Positions 1-5,606 of a stretch of 7,894 bases of DNA are shown one piece after another (positions within the stretch are counted from its first letter, which is position 1; every line of letters starts with the position of its first letter). Source of the DNA: Paenibacillaceae bacterium UBA6304 (GTDB lineage Bacteria > Bacillota > Bacilli > Paenibacillales > Paenibacillaceae); assembly GCA_002439285.1 (NCBI GenBank), contig DJTQ01000351.1:736-8629 (forward strand), in the 5' to 3' direction. The position numbers and the translations under genes were made by a program. The notes beneath the pieces were generated by a model. The model had not been told where the DNA came from, did no database searches, and was given only the letters and a program-made list of their open reading frames with translations.

Positions 1-59
1 CGGGTTATTAAAAAAAAAAAAAAGAAAGAAAAAATAATAAATTTAAAATAAAAAAAAAA
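1..59. other. Low-complexity A/T tract, probable sequence artefact at contig end
   Basis: Apart from a few bases at the extreme left edge, the tract is almost entirely A with scattered T and two single G. It begins abruptly inside a permease gene of ordinary composition. The minus-strand frame stays open through it but reads as a run of Phe, Ile and Leu. This looks like low-quality base calls at the end of an assembly rather than real gene sequence. Confidence 0.6.
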
Positions 60-422
60 CCCCGCCATAAACATCATATTCAAAATGGTGTTCCCTCTAA
101 ATTTAAAACGCGAAAGCACATAGGATGCCGGCAACGCCACAATGAGCAAAAGTGCTAGCGCGATTACTGTCACCAATACGGAATTGAGCATGAATGAGCC
201 CATATTCGCCTTCAGCCAGGCATTTGCAAAATTCTGCAAATGTATTCCTAACGGAAGCGCCCAGGGATTGCCGTAAAACTCACTGTCTTGTTTGACGGAG
301 GCCATAAACGCCCATAGCACAGGGACTAGAATGATGATGGCCAAAGCGAACAATACAACGTAAATGAAGCCTTTATATAATTTGTCGCTAACGCCTTGCC
401 GTGAGCGGTTGTCTGTATTCAT
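1..422 (-). CDS. Carbohydrate ABC transporter permease, MalG type (partial, 3' end outside window)
   Basis: Second inner permease subunit of a sugar importer. It starts with ATG at 420-422, preceded by AGGAGGGG, which overlaps the TAG stop of the upstream permease; the 11-base gap suggests translational coupling. The visible part has a short charged N-terminus, a first membrane segment at about residues 18-40 (ending VLWAFMASVK), a periplasmic-side loop with the typical 'NPWALP...LQNFANAW' layout, a second segment at about 80-100 and the family 'PASYVLSRFKFRGN' turn at 98-111. Family members are about 275-295 residues, so roughly half is missing, including the EAA loop that contacts the ATPase. 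Residues 122-140 come from the A/T-only end of the window and are nearly all Phe, Ile or Leu; I do not trust them. The family is clear; the substrate is not shown by this fragment. Confidence 0.88.
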   Translation of the reverse strand, partial: MNTDNRSRQGVSDKLYKGFIYVVLFALAIIILVPVLWAFMASVKQDSEFYGNPWALPLGIHLQNFANAWLKANMGSFMLNSVLVTVIALALLLIVALPASYVLSRFKFRGNTILNMMFMAGFFFYFKFIIFSFFFFFLIT

Positions 423-433
423 CTTGTCCCCTC

Positions 434-1327
434 CTAAAATTCCAAATGCTCTCGTTTGGTAACTGCGTTCAGGATTCCGGCAAGCGCAAACGAGAACAGG
501 AACACAATTACACCAATGGCCATTCCATAGCCATAAGAGGAATTCGTATAAGCTTCTTTATACATATAGCTGAGGAACACTTCGGTGGCACCGTCGGGGC
601 CGCCGCTCGTCATCGTCATTACAAACAGGAAGCTCATGTTAATCGTACTGATGATGAAAAAGGTGAGCGTAGTACGTATATTCGTCCAGATCAATGGAAT
701 CGTGATTTGGAAAAACTGCGTCATTCGGCCTGCACCCTCGAGCCCTGCAGATTCATACAAACTCTCTGGAATGTTGGCCATACTTGCCATATACATGACC
801 ATGTAATAGCCGATCGCCTGCCAGATCATTGCTCCTGCAAGACTGAAAATAACGATCTTTTGATCTCCCAGCCATAGAACGGGCTCTGCTTGAAATCCGC
901 GAAACAAGTTCAGCAATGAGTTCAAAAGTCCGCTATTCGGATCGAAAATCGCCGAGAAGATCGCGCTGATAACCACTACCGACAGAATGTTCGGAATATA
1001 GAAGACAACGCGCAGGAAGTTTTGCCCCTTTAGTTTTTCACGAGTGAGCATCGATGCAAACAGGAGTGCGAGAGCAAAGGTCACAATCGTAACAACAACG
1101 ATGAGCAAGACACTGTTTTGAAAGGTCTGATAAAACTTGTCGCTCTGAAACAGCTTACTAAAGTTCTGAAAACCTACAAATGTTTTCTCATCGGTATAAC
1201 CGCCCCACTTGTACAAGGACATCCGAAAGACATCAATTGTAGGAACAATTAAGAAAATAATAAAAAGGAGAACGGCGGGTGCTAGACAGAAGAATATAAA
1301 ACGTCCTCTTCCTTTATTCGTATCCAT
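434..1327 (-). CDS. Carbohydrate ABC transporter permease, MalF type
   Basis: First permease subunit of the sugar importer, 297 residues, an integral membrane protein. The start chosen is ATG at 1325-1327 because GGAAGGAG lies 10 bases upstream; an earlier in-frame TTG at 1348 would place that site inside the gene. Six membrane segments are visible, at about 9-33, 71-95, 107-128, 157-182, 217-240 and 267-289. The EAA loop for ATPase docking is at about 188-212 (key residues E-S-A-G-L-E-G-A-G, then P211). The late loop 'TSGGPDGATEV' followed by 'YTNSSYGYGMA' is typical of MalF/UgpA-like permeases and resembles, as far as I recall, NgcF-type amino-sugar permeases. It follows the binding-protein gene after 95 bases containing a stem-loop, and precedes the MalG-type gene by 11 bases. 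Complete, with nothing broken. Confidence 0.93.
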   Translation of the reverse strand: MDTNKGRGRFIFFCLAPAVLLFIIFLIVPTIDVFRMSLYKWGGYTDEKTFVGFQNFSKLFQSDKFYQTFQNSVLLIVVVTIVTFALALLFASMLTREKLKGQNFLRVVFYIPNILSVVVISAIFSAIFDPNSGLLNSLLNLFRGFQAEPVLWLGDQKIVIFSLAGAMIWQAIGYYMVMYMASMANIPESLYESAGLEGAGRMTQFFQITIPLIWTNIRTTLTFFIISTINMSFLFVMTMTSGGPDGATEVFLSYMYKEAYTNSSYGYGMAIGVIVFLFSFALAGILNAVTKREHLEF

Positions 1328-1354
1328 TGGTTTTCTCTCTCCTTCCAAAAGGTC

Positions 1355-1391
1355 AGAATCATGGCGGCAGCGCAGGCTGCCCCATGATTCT
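1355..1391 (-). promoter_or_regulatory. Intercistronic stem-loop between binding protein and permease genes
   Basis: A long inverted repeat: AGAATCATGG pairs with CCATGATTCT, and an inner GGCAGC pairs with GCTGCC, with one bulged base and a 4-base loop. On the transcribed strand it is followed by CTGACCTTTTGG, a poor T-run, so it is at best a leaky terminator. It sits after the binding-protein stop and just before the permease ribosome binding site. In sugar ABC operons such structures commonly protect or end the binding-protein message, giving more of it than of the permeases. Confidence 0.7.
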
Positions 1392-1422
1392 TAGGACATT
1401 CTCAAGATTTCAGTTCTCTCTA

Positions 1423-2787
1423 TTATTTCAATGCCGCTCTTAAGGCATCGCTTGCTTTAGTGATTCCTTCCACCCACTCTTGCTGGGTCTTGGCACCTGT
1501 AATCAGGGAATCGATCGAAGCAAACACCGAATCCGAAATACTCACGCCTTCAACAGGGTCTGTCGTTGCGAAAGCGCCCATAGCGGCTTTAGCACCATTG
1601 TCATAGATACTGTAGAAGAGCTTGTTATCTCCATCCAACTTGCTGGACATGTCTTTGATCGGTTGAATTGCGCCGACTTTAGCAAAAATAGCTGCTGCCT
1701 CATCGGAATAAAGATAAGCGATAAACTGTTTGGCCAGATCGGCGTTTTCCGCTTTGGCCGGAACCCAAATTTGTTCAAAGAAAGTATAGGAGTAACGATC
1801 GCCGCCTTCTTGTACGGCTGGAAGAGCCGTGAAGCCCCATTTGAAGCCTTCCGCACGCGGAGCTTTGCTCATTTCGCCGACAACCCATGTGCCATTAGGC
1901 ATGAAAAGCGCTTTGTTATCTAGAATGAGTTGTTGGTTTTTAGCAAAGTTATCTTTGTTGGCATTCGCAGGAACCGTCTTTTCGGTGTAAGTAGCCAATT
2001 TACTGATCAGATCGAATACTTGGGTTGCTGGAGCGGATTGCCAAACGCCTTCAGCATAATGTGTCGCATTCGTAAAAAATTCGGCGCCGCCCACTTCGTT
2101 CAGCAAAGCATAGAAGAAGGAGTCAAAGTAACCTGATGTCGGATAGGCAAACAGGGCAAGGCCTTCCGCTTTCGCCTTATCCCCAAGGGCCCACATTTCG
2201 TCCCAAGTGGTCGGAACTTCCCAACCTTTTTGCTCAAACAGCCCGGCGTTATAGAATAGACCGGTAGGGCTATAGAACATAGGCATGAGATAAGTTTTGC
2301 CGTCATTGTAAGGATTGGTGATCGTCGTATCTACAAAACCAGGGATCAGCTTATCTTTCACAGTAACGCTCTCGCCGGGAACGGTCATAGACAGTACATC
2401 CGTAAGATCGGTCAAGTTATTATCTTTTACGAAGGTTTCAGTCAAGCCTTTCGGTTGGCCCGTTGCCAAATGGATGACGTCCGGGAAATCGCCGGATTTC
2501 ATACCCGGCCCGATGACATCTTCGATATTTTTATCAATGGTCGTTTCGACCTTCACGCCGGGATTGGCTTTCTCAAAGGCAGCCGTAACTTCTTTCCATA
2601 CATCGGCTCCGTAAGCGGTCTCTAGCGCCGCTAACTTAAGCGTCCGAGTTTCTGTTGTCTTAGCGGAGTTATTGCCGGTGTCCGATGAATTTTTCGCTGA
2701 ATTAGAAACGCTTTCAGAAGAGTTGCCGCAGGCTGCCAGGCTAAGAGTTAGTGCTGCCGTAATTGCAAGACTTAGAATCTTTTTCAT
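1423..2787 (-). CDS. Extracellular sugar-binding lipoprotein of ABC importer (family 1 solute-binding protein)
   Basis: Captures the sugar outside the cell and delivers it to the two permeases encoded downstream. The product has 454 residues. The start at 2787 (MKKILSL) is preferred over an in-frame ATG 19 codons upstream, because GGAGGGG lies just before it and the longer form would hide the signal peptide. Residues 1-19 form a lipoprotein signal (KK, hydrophobic core) with lipobox L-A-A-C and lipidated Cys20, then a Ser/Asn/Thr-rich linker to about 48. The mature fold shows family hallmarks: 'FEKANPGVKVE' near 71-81, the 'PTTWDEMWALGDKAK' helix, a Tyr/Phe-rich region 'SGYFDSFFYALLNEVGG', 'MPNGTWVVGE', and a C-terminal 'AKQFIAYLYSDEAA' helix. 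The layout recalls N-acetylglucosamine/chitobiose binders (NgcE type), but the ligand cannot be settled from motifs. It is the first gene of the operon and faces the AraC regulator. Confidence 0.92.
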   Translation of the reverse strand: MKKILSLAITAALTLSLAACGNSSESVSNSAKNSSDTGNNSAKTTETRTLKLAALETAYGADVWKEVTAAFEKANPGVKVETTIDKNIEDVIGPGMKSGDFPDVIHLATGQPKGLTETFVKDNNLTDLTDVLSMTVPGESVTVKDKLIPGFVDTTITNPYNDGKTYLMPMFYSPTGLFYNAGLFEQKGWEVPTTWDEMWALGDKAKAEGLALFAYPTSGYFDSFFYALLNEVGGAEFFTNATHYAEGVWQSAPATQVFDLISKLATYTEKTVPANANKDNFAKNQQLILDNKALFMPNGTWVVGEMSKAPRAEGFKWGFTALPAVQEGGDRYSYTFFEQIWVPAKAENADLAKQFIAYLYSDEAAAIFAKVGAIQPIKDMSSKLDGDNKLFYSIYDNGAKAAMGAFATTDPVEGVSISDSVFASIDSLITGAKTQQEWVEGITKASDALRAALK

Positions 2788-2829
2788 AAATTCATTACCC
2801 CTCCATATTTTTCTTTTTGTGTGGTTTGA

Positions 2830-2844
2830 CGTAATCGTTTTCAT
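2830..2844 (-). promoter_or_regulatory. Putative cre site (CcpA) upstream of the sugar importer operon
   Basis: The minus strand reads ATGAAAACGATTACG. This fits the Gram-positive catabolite-responsive consensus WTGNAANCGNWWNCA at every defined position except the last (G instead of A). It lies about 43 bases before the start of the binding-protein gene, where CcpA would block transcription when a preferred sugar is present. This is a motif match only. Confidence 0.45.
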
Positions 2845-2903
2845 TTCTCTTACCCTTCTAACTTATCTTATCGGGTCGTTTGTTATCTACATACATGTTG
2901 CCG

Positions 2904-2931
2904 TTGATTTTATAAATCTTGCTATTATAAT
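2904..2931 (+). promoter_or_regulatory. Putative sigma-A promoter for the AraC-family regulator
   Basis: TTGATT at 2904-2909 and a consensus TATAAT at 2926-2931 are separated by 16 bases. This would give a leader of about 100 bases before the regulator start. A second TATAAT at 2937-2942 and TATAAT-like boxes on the minus strand also fall in this A/T-rich 252-base divergent region. No convincing -35 box pairs with the minus-strand -10 candidates, consistent with an importer promoter that needs an activator, but exact promoters remain uncertain. Confidence 0.4.
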
Positions 2932-3039
2932 TAACTTATAATTTAAAAAATGCCCCTGATATTTTAGCAGAATAATGTTGGATTATGTCGAAATTTGAAG
3001 AATTATTGAACTTCTCAATTTAGAAAGGGCGGACAGCAT

Positions 3040-3879
3040 TTGGGAAATGTACGCTATTGGCTTCCAGGAAAAGGACGCGGGGAGATTCCCGCCAAGTTGA
3101 TCTATGTCAGTTCCTCGATTTATGAAGGAGATTGGTTCAGCATCCGTCATTCCCATAGTTTTGCCGAACTGTTTTATGTCCGCAGCGGCCAAGGAAATTT
3201 CATTGTCGAGGACGGCATTTACCCGGTCAAGCAGGATGATCTTGTTATCGTGAACCCGAATGTGGAGCATACCGAGGTATCTGTCAGTAGTGATCCTTTG
3301 GAATATGTGGTGCTTGGCGTTGAGGGGATGAGTTTTGATTTTGGGAATCGAAGCGGCAGCCTGAACCACAAGATCATCAATTATCGGAATCAAAGGGATG
3401 AGCTATTATTTTATTTCAATGCCATGCTGCGGGAAACGGAGAACAAAGAGGAGAATTATGAGGCCATCTGTCAGAACTTGCTCGAGGTAGTAATCATCAG
3501 CTTAATGAGGAGCTCTGGTCACCCGTTCTCCGTCGTGGCTACCCAAAGGGCCAATAAAATTTGCAGCCGGACCAAGCGGTTTATCGACTCCAACTATTCG
3601 GAGAATATTTCGCTCGACTCACTGGCAGACAAGGCGCATATCAGTAAATATTACTTGTCACACACCTTTACCAAATTTTACGGGATGTCACCGATCAACT
3701 ATTTAAACGAGGTTAGACTTCGTGCGAGCAAGGAATTGCTTGAAACTACGGACCTGTCCATTTCAGAAGTTGCGGAATCGACCGGTTTTTCATCCCAAAG
3801 CTATTTCTCGCAAAGTTTCCGCCGGAGCTGCGGTCAAACTCCCAGCGATTATCGGCTTCAGACCAAGAAGCGGGGGTGA
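3040..3879 (+). CDS. AraC-family transcriptional regulator with N-terminal cupin sensor
   Basis: A DNA-binding regulator of 279 residues, probably the local activator of the divergent sugar importer. Residues 30-95 form a cupin-like ligand domain: 'RHSHSFAELFYVRSGQG' at 36-52 and 'DDLVIVNPNVEHTE' at 66-79. A linker of about 100 residues follows. The C-terminal double helix-turn-helix spans about 176-274: first HTH 'SLDSLADKAHISKYYLSHTFTK', second HTH 'ISEVAESTGFSSQSYFSQSFRR', and the closing 'CGQTPSDYR' signature. The start is TTG at 3040 with AAAGGG ten bases upstream; an in-frame stop at 3007-3009 prevents a much longer form, and the next ATG would remove part of the sensor domain. It lies on the opposite strand from every other gene here and diverges from the binding-protein gene across a 252-base regulatory gap. 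The regulated target is inferred from this arrangement. Confidence 0.92.
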   Translation: MGNVRYWLPGKGRGEIPAKLIYVSSSIYEGDWFSIRHSHSFAELFYVRSGQGNFIVEDGIYPVKQDDLVIVNPNVEHTEVSVSSDPLEYVVLGVEGMSFDFGNRSGSLNHKIINYRNQRDELLFYFNAMLRETENKEENYEAICQNLLEVVIISLMRSSGHPFSVVATQRANKICSRTKRFIDSNYSENISLDSLADKAHISKYYLSHTFTKFYGMSPINYLNEVRLRASKELLETTDLSISEVAESTGFSSQSYFSQSFRRSCGQTPSDYRLQTKKRG

Positions 3880-3977
3880 TAAGGGGAACAGCATGAGGAT
3901 TAGGGTATAATCCATTTTTATGAGCATAGAATTACCGCTTAATATATCTCATCTGCAAGTCTCATTATTGAAATGAC

Positions 3978-4003
3978 AAAAACCCGCTCGGTGAGCGGGT
4001 TTT
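3978..4003 (-). terminator. Rho-independent terminator, probably that of ssrA
   Basis: A perfect 11-bp stem (AAAACCCGCTC with GAGCGGGTTTT) and a 3-base loop. On the minus strand the stem ends in five T, on the plus strand in four, so it works best for minus-strand transcripts. It lies five bases after the end of the tmRNA 3' fragment, exactly where the tmRNA terminator belongs. It may also stop transcripts of the AraC gene, which ends about 100 bases away on the plus strand. The 168 bases after that gene hold nothing else except the tmRNA fragment. Confidence 0.85.
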
Positions 4004-4008
4004 CAGTG

Positions 4009-4039
4009 TGGAGGCGAGGGGAGTCGAACCCCTGTCCGG
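4009..4039 (-). pseudogene. ssrA: 3' fragment of tmRNA gene (ssrA), probable attachment-site scar
   Basis: On the minus strand a T-arm is seen: stem AGGGG/CCCCT around the 7-base loop TTCGACT. Directly after it comes CGCCTCCA, the 3' strand of a tmRNA-type acceptor stem with discriminator A. The GTTCGACTCCCC form followed by CGCCTCCA is typical of Bacillales tmRNA 3' ends; most tRNAs have TTCGAAT or TTCGATT. No other part of tmRNA (5' acceptor strand, tag reading frame, pseudoknots) is present: eight bases upstream a protein-coding frame already ends. After the discriminator the sequence reads CAC rather than the encoded CCA expected. The fragment therefore cannot function and is best read as the displaced 3' end left by an element that integrated in ssrA. 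Confidence 0.7.
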
Positions 4040-4047
4040 AGGTCAAA

Positions 4048-4335
4048 TCAAAACAGATCCAGTACACTCTTTGACCAATTTGGTACCTGATTTATCTTGT
4101 GGATCATTCGATTTTGCTGAATTTCTGCAACTATCACAGGTTCATATGTAATATCGTTGATAATGAGTTGATCCACTATTCCGCAGACTCTATATTCTGC
4201 AACCAACTGTCCATAACGCCAACGGATATCCTCTTCCGCGATCCAATGACCTCCCTGCTCCACACGAGAAGCCACTCGATCAATATGCATCTGTACATCC
4301 ACCGTCATGACAGGCTTATCTTTATCAATCCTCAA
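4048..4335 (-). pseudogene. Truncated zeta-toxin/COG4185-type ATPase, P-loop region missing
   Basis: About 95 residues from a possible TTG at 4335, or 86 from ATG at 4308. The stretch 'HIDRVASRVEQGGHWIAEEDIRWRYGQL' matches what I know of the C-terminal half of zeta-toxin-like kinases (pattern ERVxxRVxxGGHxxPEExIRxRY). It is followed by a weakly conserved 'VDQLIINDITYEPVIVAEI' strand and a final 'VPNWSKSVLDL' helix, also as in that family. The N-terminus 'KPVMTV' looks like the first beta strand before a P-loop, but the next residues jump straight to the C-terminal region. The Walker A motif (GxxGxGKS/T) and roughly 90-100 residues are absent. This suggests an in-frame internal deletion, so the product should not bind ATP. 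It overlaps the small upstream gene by up to 11 bases and ends 8 bases before the tmRNA scar. The family call rests on recalled patterns, not on a search. Confidence 0.55.
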
Positions 4336-4525
4336 AACATTCCCGCTCCATCCGCTTTCCTGTAGAATCGAATAAAATTTCAAATTTATTGCCCTTTGCA
4401 TCTTCGCGAATACGTTTGTTATTTTTTATATAATACAGGGATGCTCCAGATTGCTTAGCTTGTTGACGAGCTCGCCGATTAGCCTTATTAAGTATGTCTT
4501 GAAGCTTTTCTCGATCCATTGCCAT
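4325..4525 (-). CDS. Small protein of 66 residues, possible antitoxin partner
   Basis: The start at 4525 (MAMDREKL) has AAGGAGG eight bases upstream, an excellent site. A longer in-frame start at 4567 is less likely because it lies within the probable -10 box. The protein is small and highly charged: an N-terminal helix rich in Lys/Arg/Gln ('LQDILNKANRRARQQAKQSG', residues 8-27) is followed by a probable beta hairpin 'SLYYIKNNKRIREDAKGNKFEILFDSTGKR'. I do not know a characterised function. Similar small proteins with an 'IYY.K....KE...G' core occur, as I recall, next to zeta-like ATPase genes. Here the stop codon lies within or just before the start of the truncated zeta-like frame, so translation of the two would be coupled. 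An antitoxin role is inferred from this position only. Confidence 0.7.
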   Translation of the reverse strand: MAMDREKLQDILNKANRRARQQAKQSGASLYYIKNNKRIREDAKGNKFEILFDSTGKRMERECFED

Positions 4526-4565
4526 AACAAGGACCTCCTTAATGGATACCGTCGACTGTTTCCTC

Positions 4566-4574
4566 ATTGTATCA
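4566..4574 (-). promoter_or_regulatory. Putative extended -10 promoter of the small-protein gene
   Basis: The minus strand reads TGATACAAT, an extended -10 (TGn followed by TACAAT), about 40 bases before the small-protein start and directly after the T-run of the upstream terminator. No good -35 box is present at 15-18 bases; the terminator stem occupies that place. It would let the pair be transcribed independently of the sugar operon. Confidence 0.35.
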
Positions 4575-4578
4575 CATC

Positions 4579-4626
4579 AAAAAAAACAACACCCCCAATG
4601 TTAGATTCAATCTAACATTGGGGGTG
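4579..4626 (-). terminator. Strong rho-independent terminator of the amino-sugar operon
   Basis: A perfect 18-bp inverted repeat (4590-4607 and 4609-4626, centre at 4608) is followed on the minus strand by TTG and eight T. It lies 40 bases after the stop of the DeoR-family gene and ends the minus-strand operon. A second, smaller hairpin at 4635-4653 (TAGACAGG/CCTGTCTA, loop of three) lies between the stop and this stem and has no T-run of its own. Confidence 0.9.
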
Positions 4627-4666
4627 CACTTCAGTAGACAGGCGACCTGTCTATTATTTAGGATTG

Positions 4667-5461
4667 TTAAACAACATCCTCAACCGTTGTATAAACAGCA
4701 ATCTGCTGCTCTTTACATGCTTCTTCAAACCAGCCCTCCGGCTGCTTGTCCGTAATAACTCCCGTCGCCCGATGCAAAGGGATAATCGTGAATAGCGCGC
4801 TTTTCTCAAGCTTACTTTCGTCGAAGACGGCGTACACTTCGCTCGAACGTTCAATCAGAAGTTGGGCAATGCGAGCCTCCAGCTCGGAATGCATAGTAAA
4901 TCCATGGCCCAAAGACACACCGTCTATTCCAAGAAACATCTTGGTGACGTTGATCTTGTCAATGACACTTTCAGCAAGCGGCCCGCTAAGCTCATAGCTC
5001 TTGGCACGCATGACGCCGCCGATCACAACCACCTGGACACCATCCGCATCGGCTAATTCAGCGGCAATATTAACGGCATTGGTGACGATCGTAATATTAC
5101 GATGCTTCTTCAAAGCCCTGGCAATGAAGAACGTCGTCGTTCCACCCGTTAGGCATACGATATCGCCTTCTTCCACCAGTTTCGCGGCTACTTCGGCAAT
5201 TCTTTCTTTACCCTGACGCTGGAAAAAACGCTTATCGTCAAAAGGCAATTCGGATACCGTCTGCATGAGCGCACCTTCATAGACGGCTCCTCCGATGGTA
5301 CGAATAATTTGCCCTGACTTTTCTAGCAAATCCAGATCACGTCTTGCGGTAGCTTCCGAACAGCCGATAGCTTCAACGATTTCTTGGATGGATATTTTTC
5401 CGTGCAATTTAATGAGTTCCAGAGCTTTCAATCTACGCAGCTCGCCCTTTGAATATTCCAT
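4667..5461 (-). CDS. DeoR/GlpR-family transcriptional regulator
   Basis: A repressor of sugar catabolism, 264 residues, acting on DNA and probably released by a phosphorylated sugar. Residues 5-60 form the DeoR helix-turn-helix: 'RRLKALELIKLHGKISIQEIV', recognition region 'IGCSEATARRDLDLLEKSGQI', then the family 'RTIGGAV' turn. Residues about 78-240 form the sensor domain related to sugar-phosphate isomerases: 'CLTGGTTTFFIARAL' at 103-117 (phosphate-binding loop GGTTT), 'TIVTNAVNIAAEL', 'VVVIGGVMRAKSYELSGPLAE', 'MFLGIDGVSLGHGFT' and 'VYAVFDESKLEKSALF' with a D-S-K-cluster typical of the family. The start ATG has AAAGGAG six bases before it. It is the last gene of the nagA-kinase-aldolase operon. 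The 145-base gap upstream (5462-5606) holds no gene and only weak promoter-like boxes (TTGCAA, TATAGT). An AgaR-like role in amino-sugar control fits the context. Confidence 0.93.
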   Translation of the reverse strand: MEYSKGELRRLKALELIKLHGKISIQEIVEAIGCSEATARRDLDLLEKSGQIIRTIGGAVYEGALMQTVSELPFDDKRFFQRQGKERIAEVAAKLVEEGDIVCLTGGTTTFFIARALKKHRNITIVTNAVNIAAELADADGVQVVVIGGVMRAKSYELSGPLAESVIDKINVTKMFLGIDGVSLGHGFTMHSELEARIAQLLIERSSEVYAVFDESKLEKSALFTIIPLHRATGVITDKQPEGWFEEACKEQQIAVYTTVEDVV

Positions 5462-5606
5462 AACTCTCTCCTTTTATCACAACCCGTCTTTCCTAATCCT
5501 AATATTGGAGGATGGAAGACTAATTTGCAAGTAGGCTGAAGTCGATTGCAGGATTATGAACGAACTATACGTTTATCTATGGCCGCATTAAGCGTGAACG
5601 TTGTAA

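Noticed and set aside
1..59. A genuine poly-A structure, transposon tail or AT-rich origin
   Set aside because: It interrupts a conserved permease gene at the very edge of the sequence without repeats, target duplication or DnaA boxes; a sequencing artefact is simpler.
401..877. A 158-residue frame on the plus strand inside the permease gene
   Set aside because: It is antisense to a clear MalF-type permease, has no ribosome binding site, and its product shows no recognisable fold or motif.
2788..2844. A start of the binding-protein gene 19 codons upstream
   Set aside because: The longer form puts a charged segment before the lipoprotein signal, swallows the GGAGGGG site and overlaps the cre-like site.
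4009..4085. An ordinary tRNA gene ending in CGCCTCCA
   Set aside because: No anticodon arm, D-arm or matching 5' acceptor strand is found in the 80 bases upstream, and the T-loop TTCGACT fits tmRNA better.
4009..4400. A complete tmRNA gene on the minus strand
   Set aside because: Only the T-arm and 3' acceptor strand are present. The bases where the tag frame, pseudoknots and 5' acceptor strand should lie encode the zeta-like fragment and show no tmRNA motif.
4526..4567. A longer form of the small protein starting at 4567
   Set aside because: The AAGGAGG site lies inside that extension, eight bases before the internal ATG, and the upstream ATG is part of the probable -10 region.
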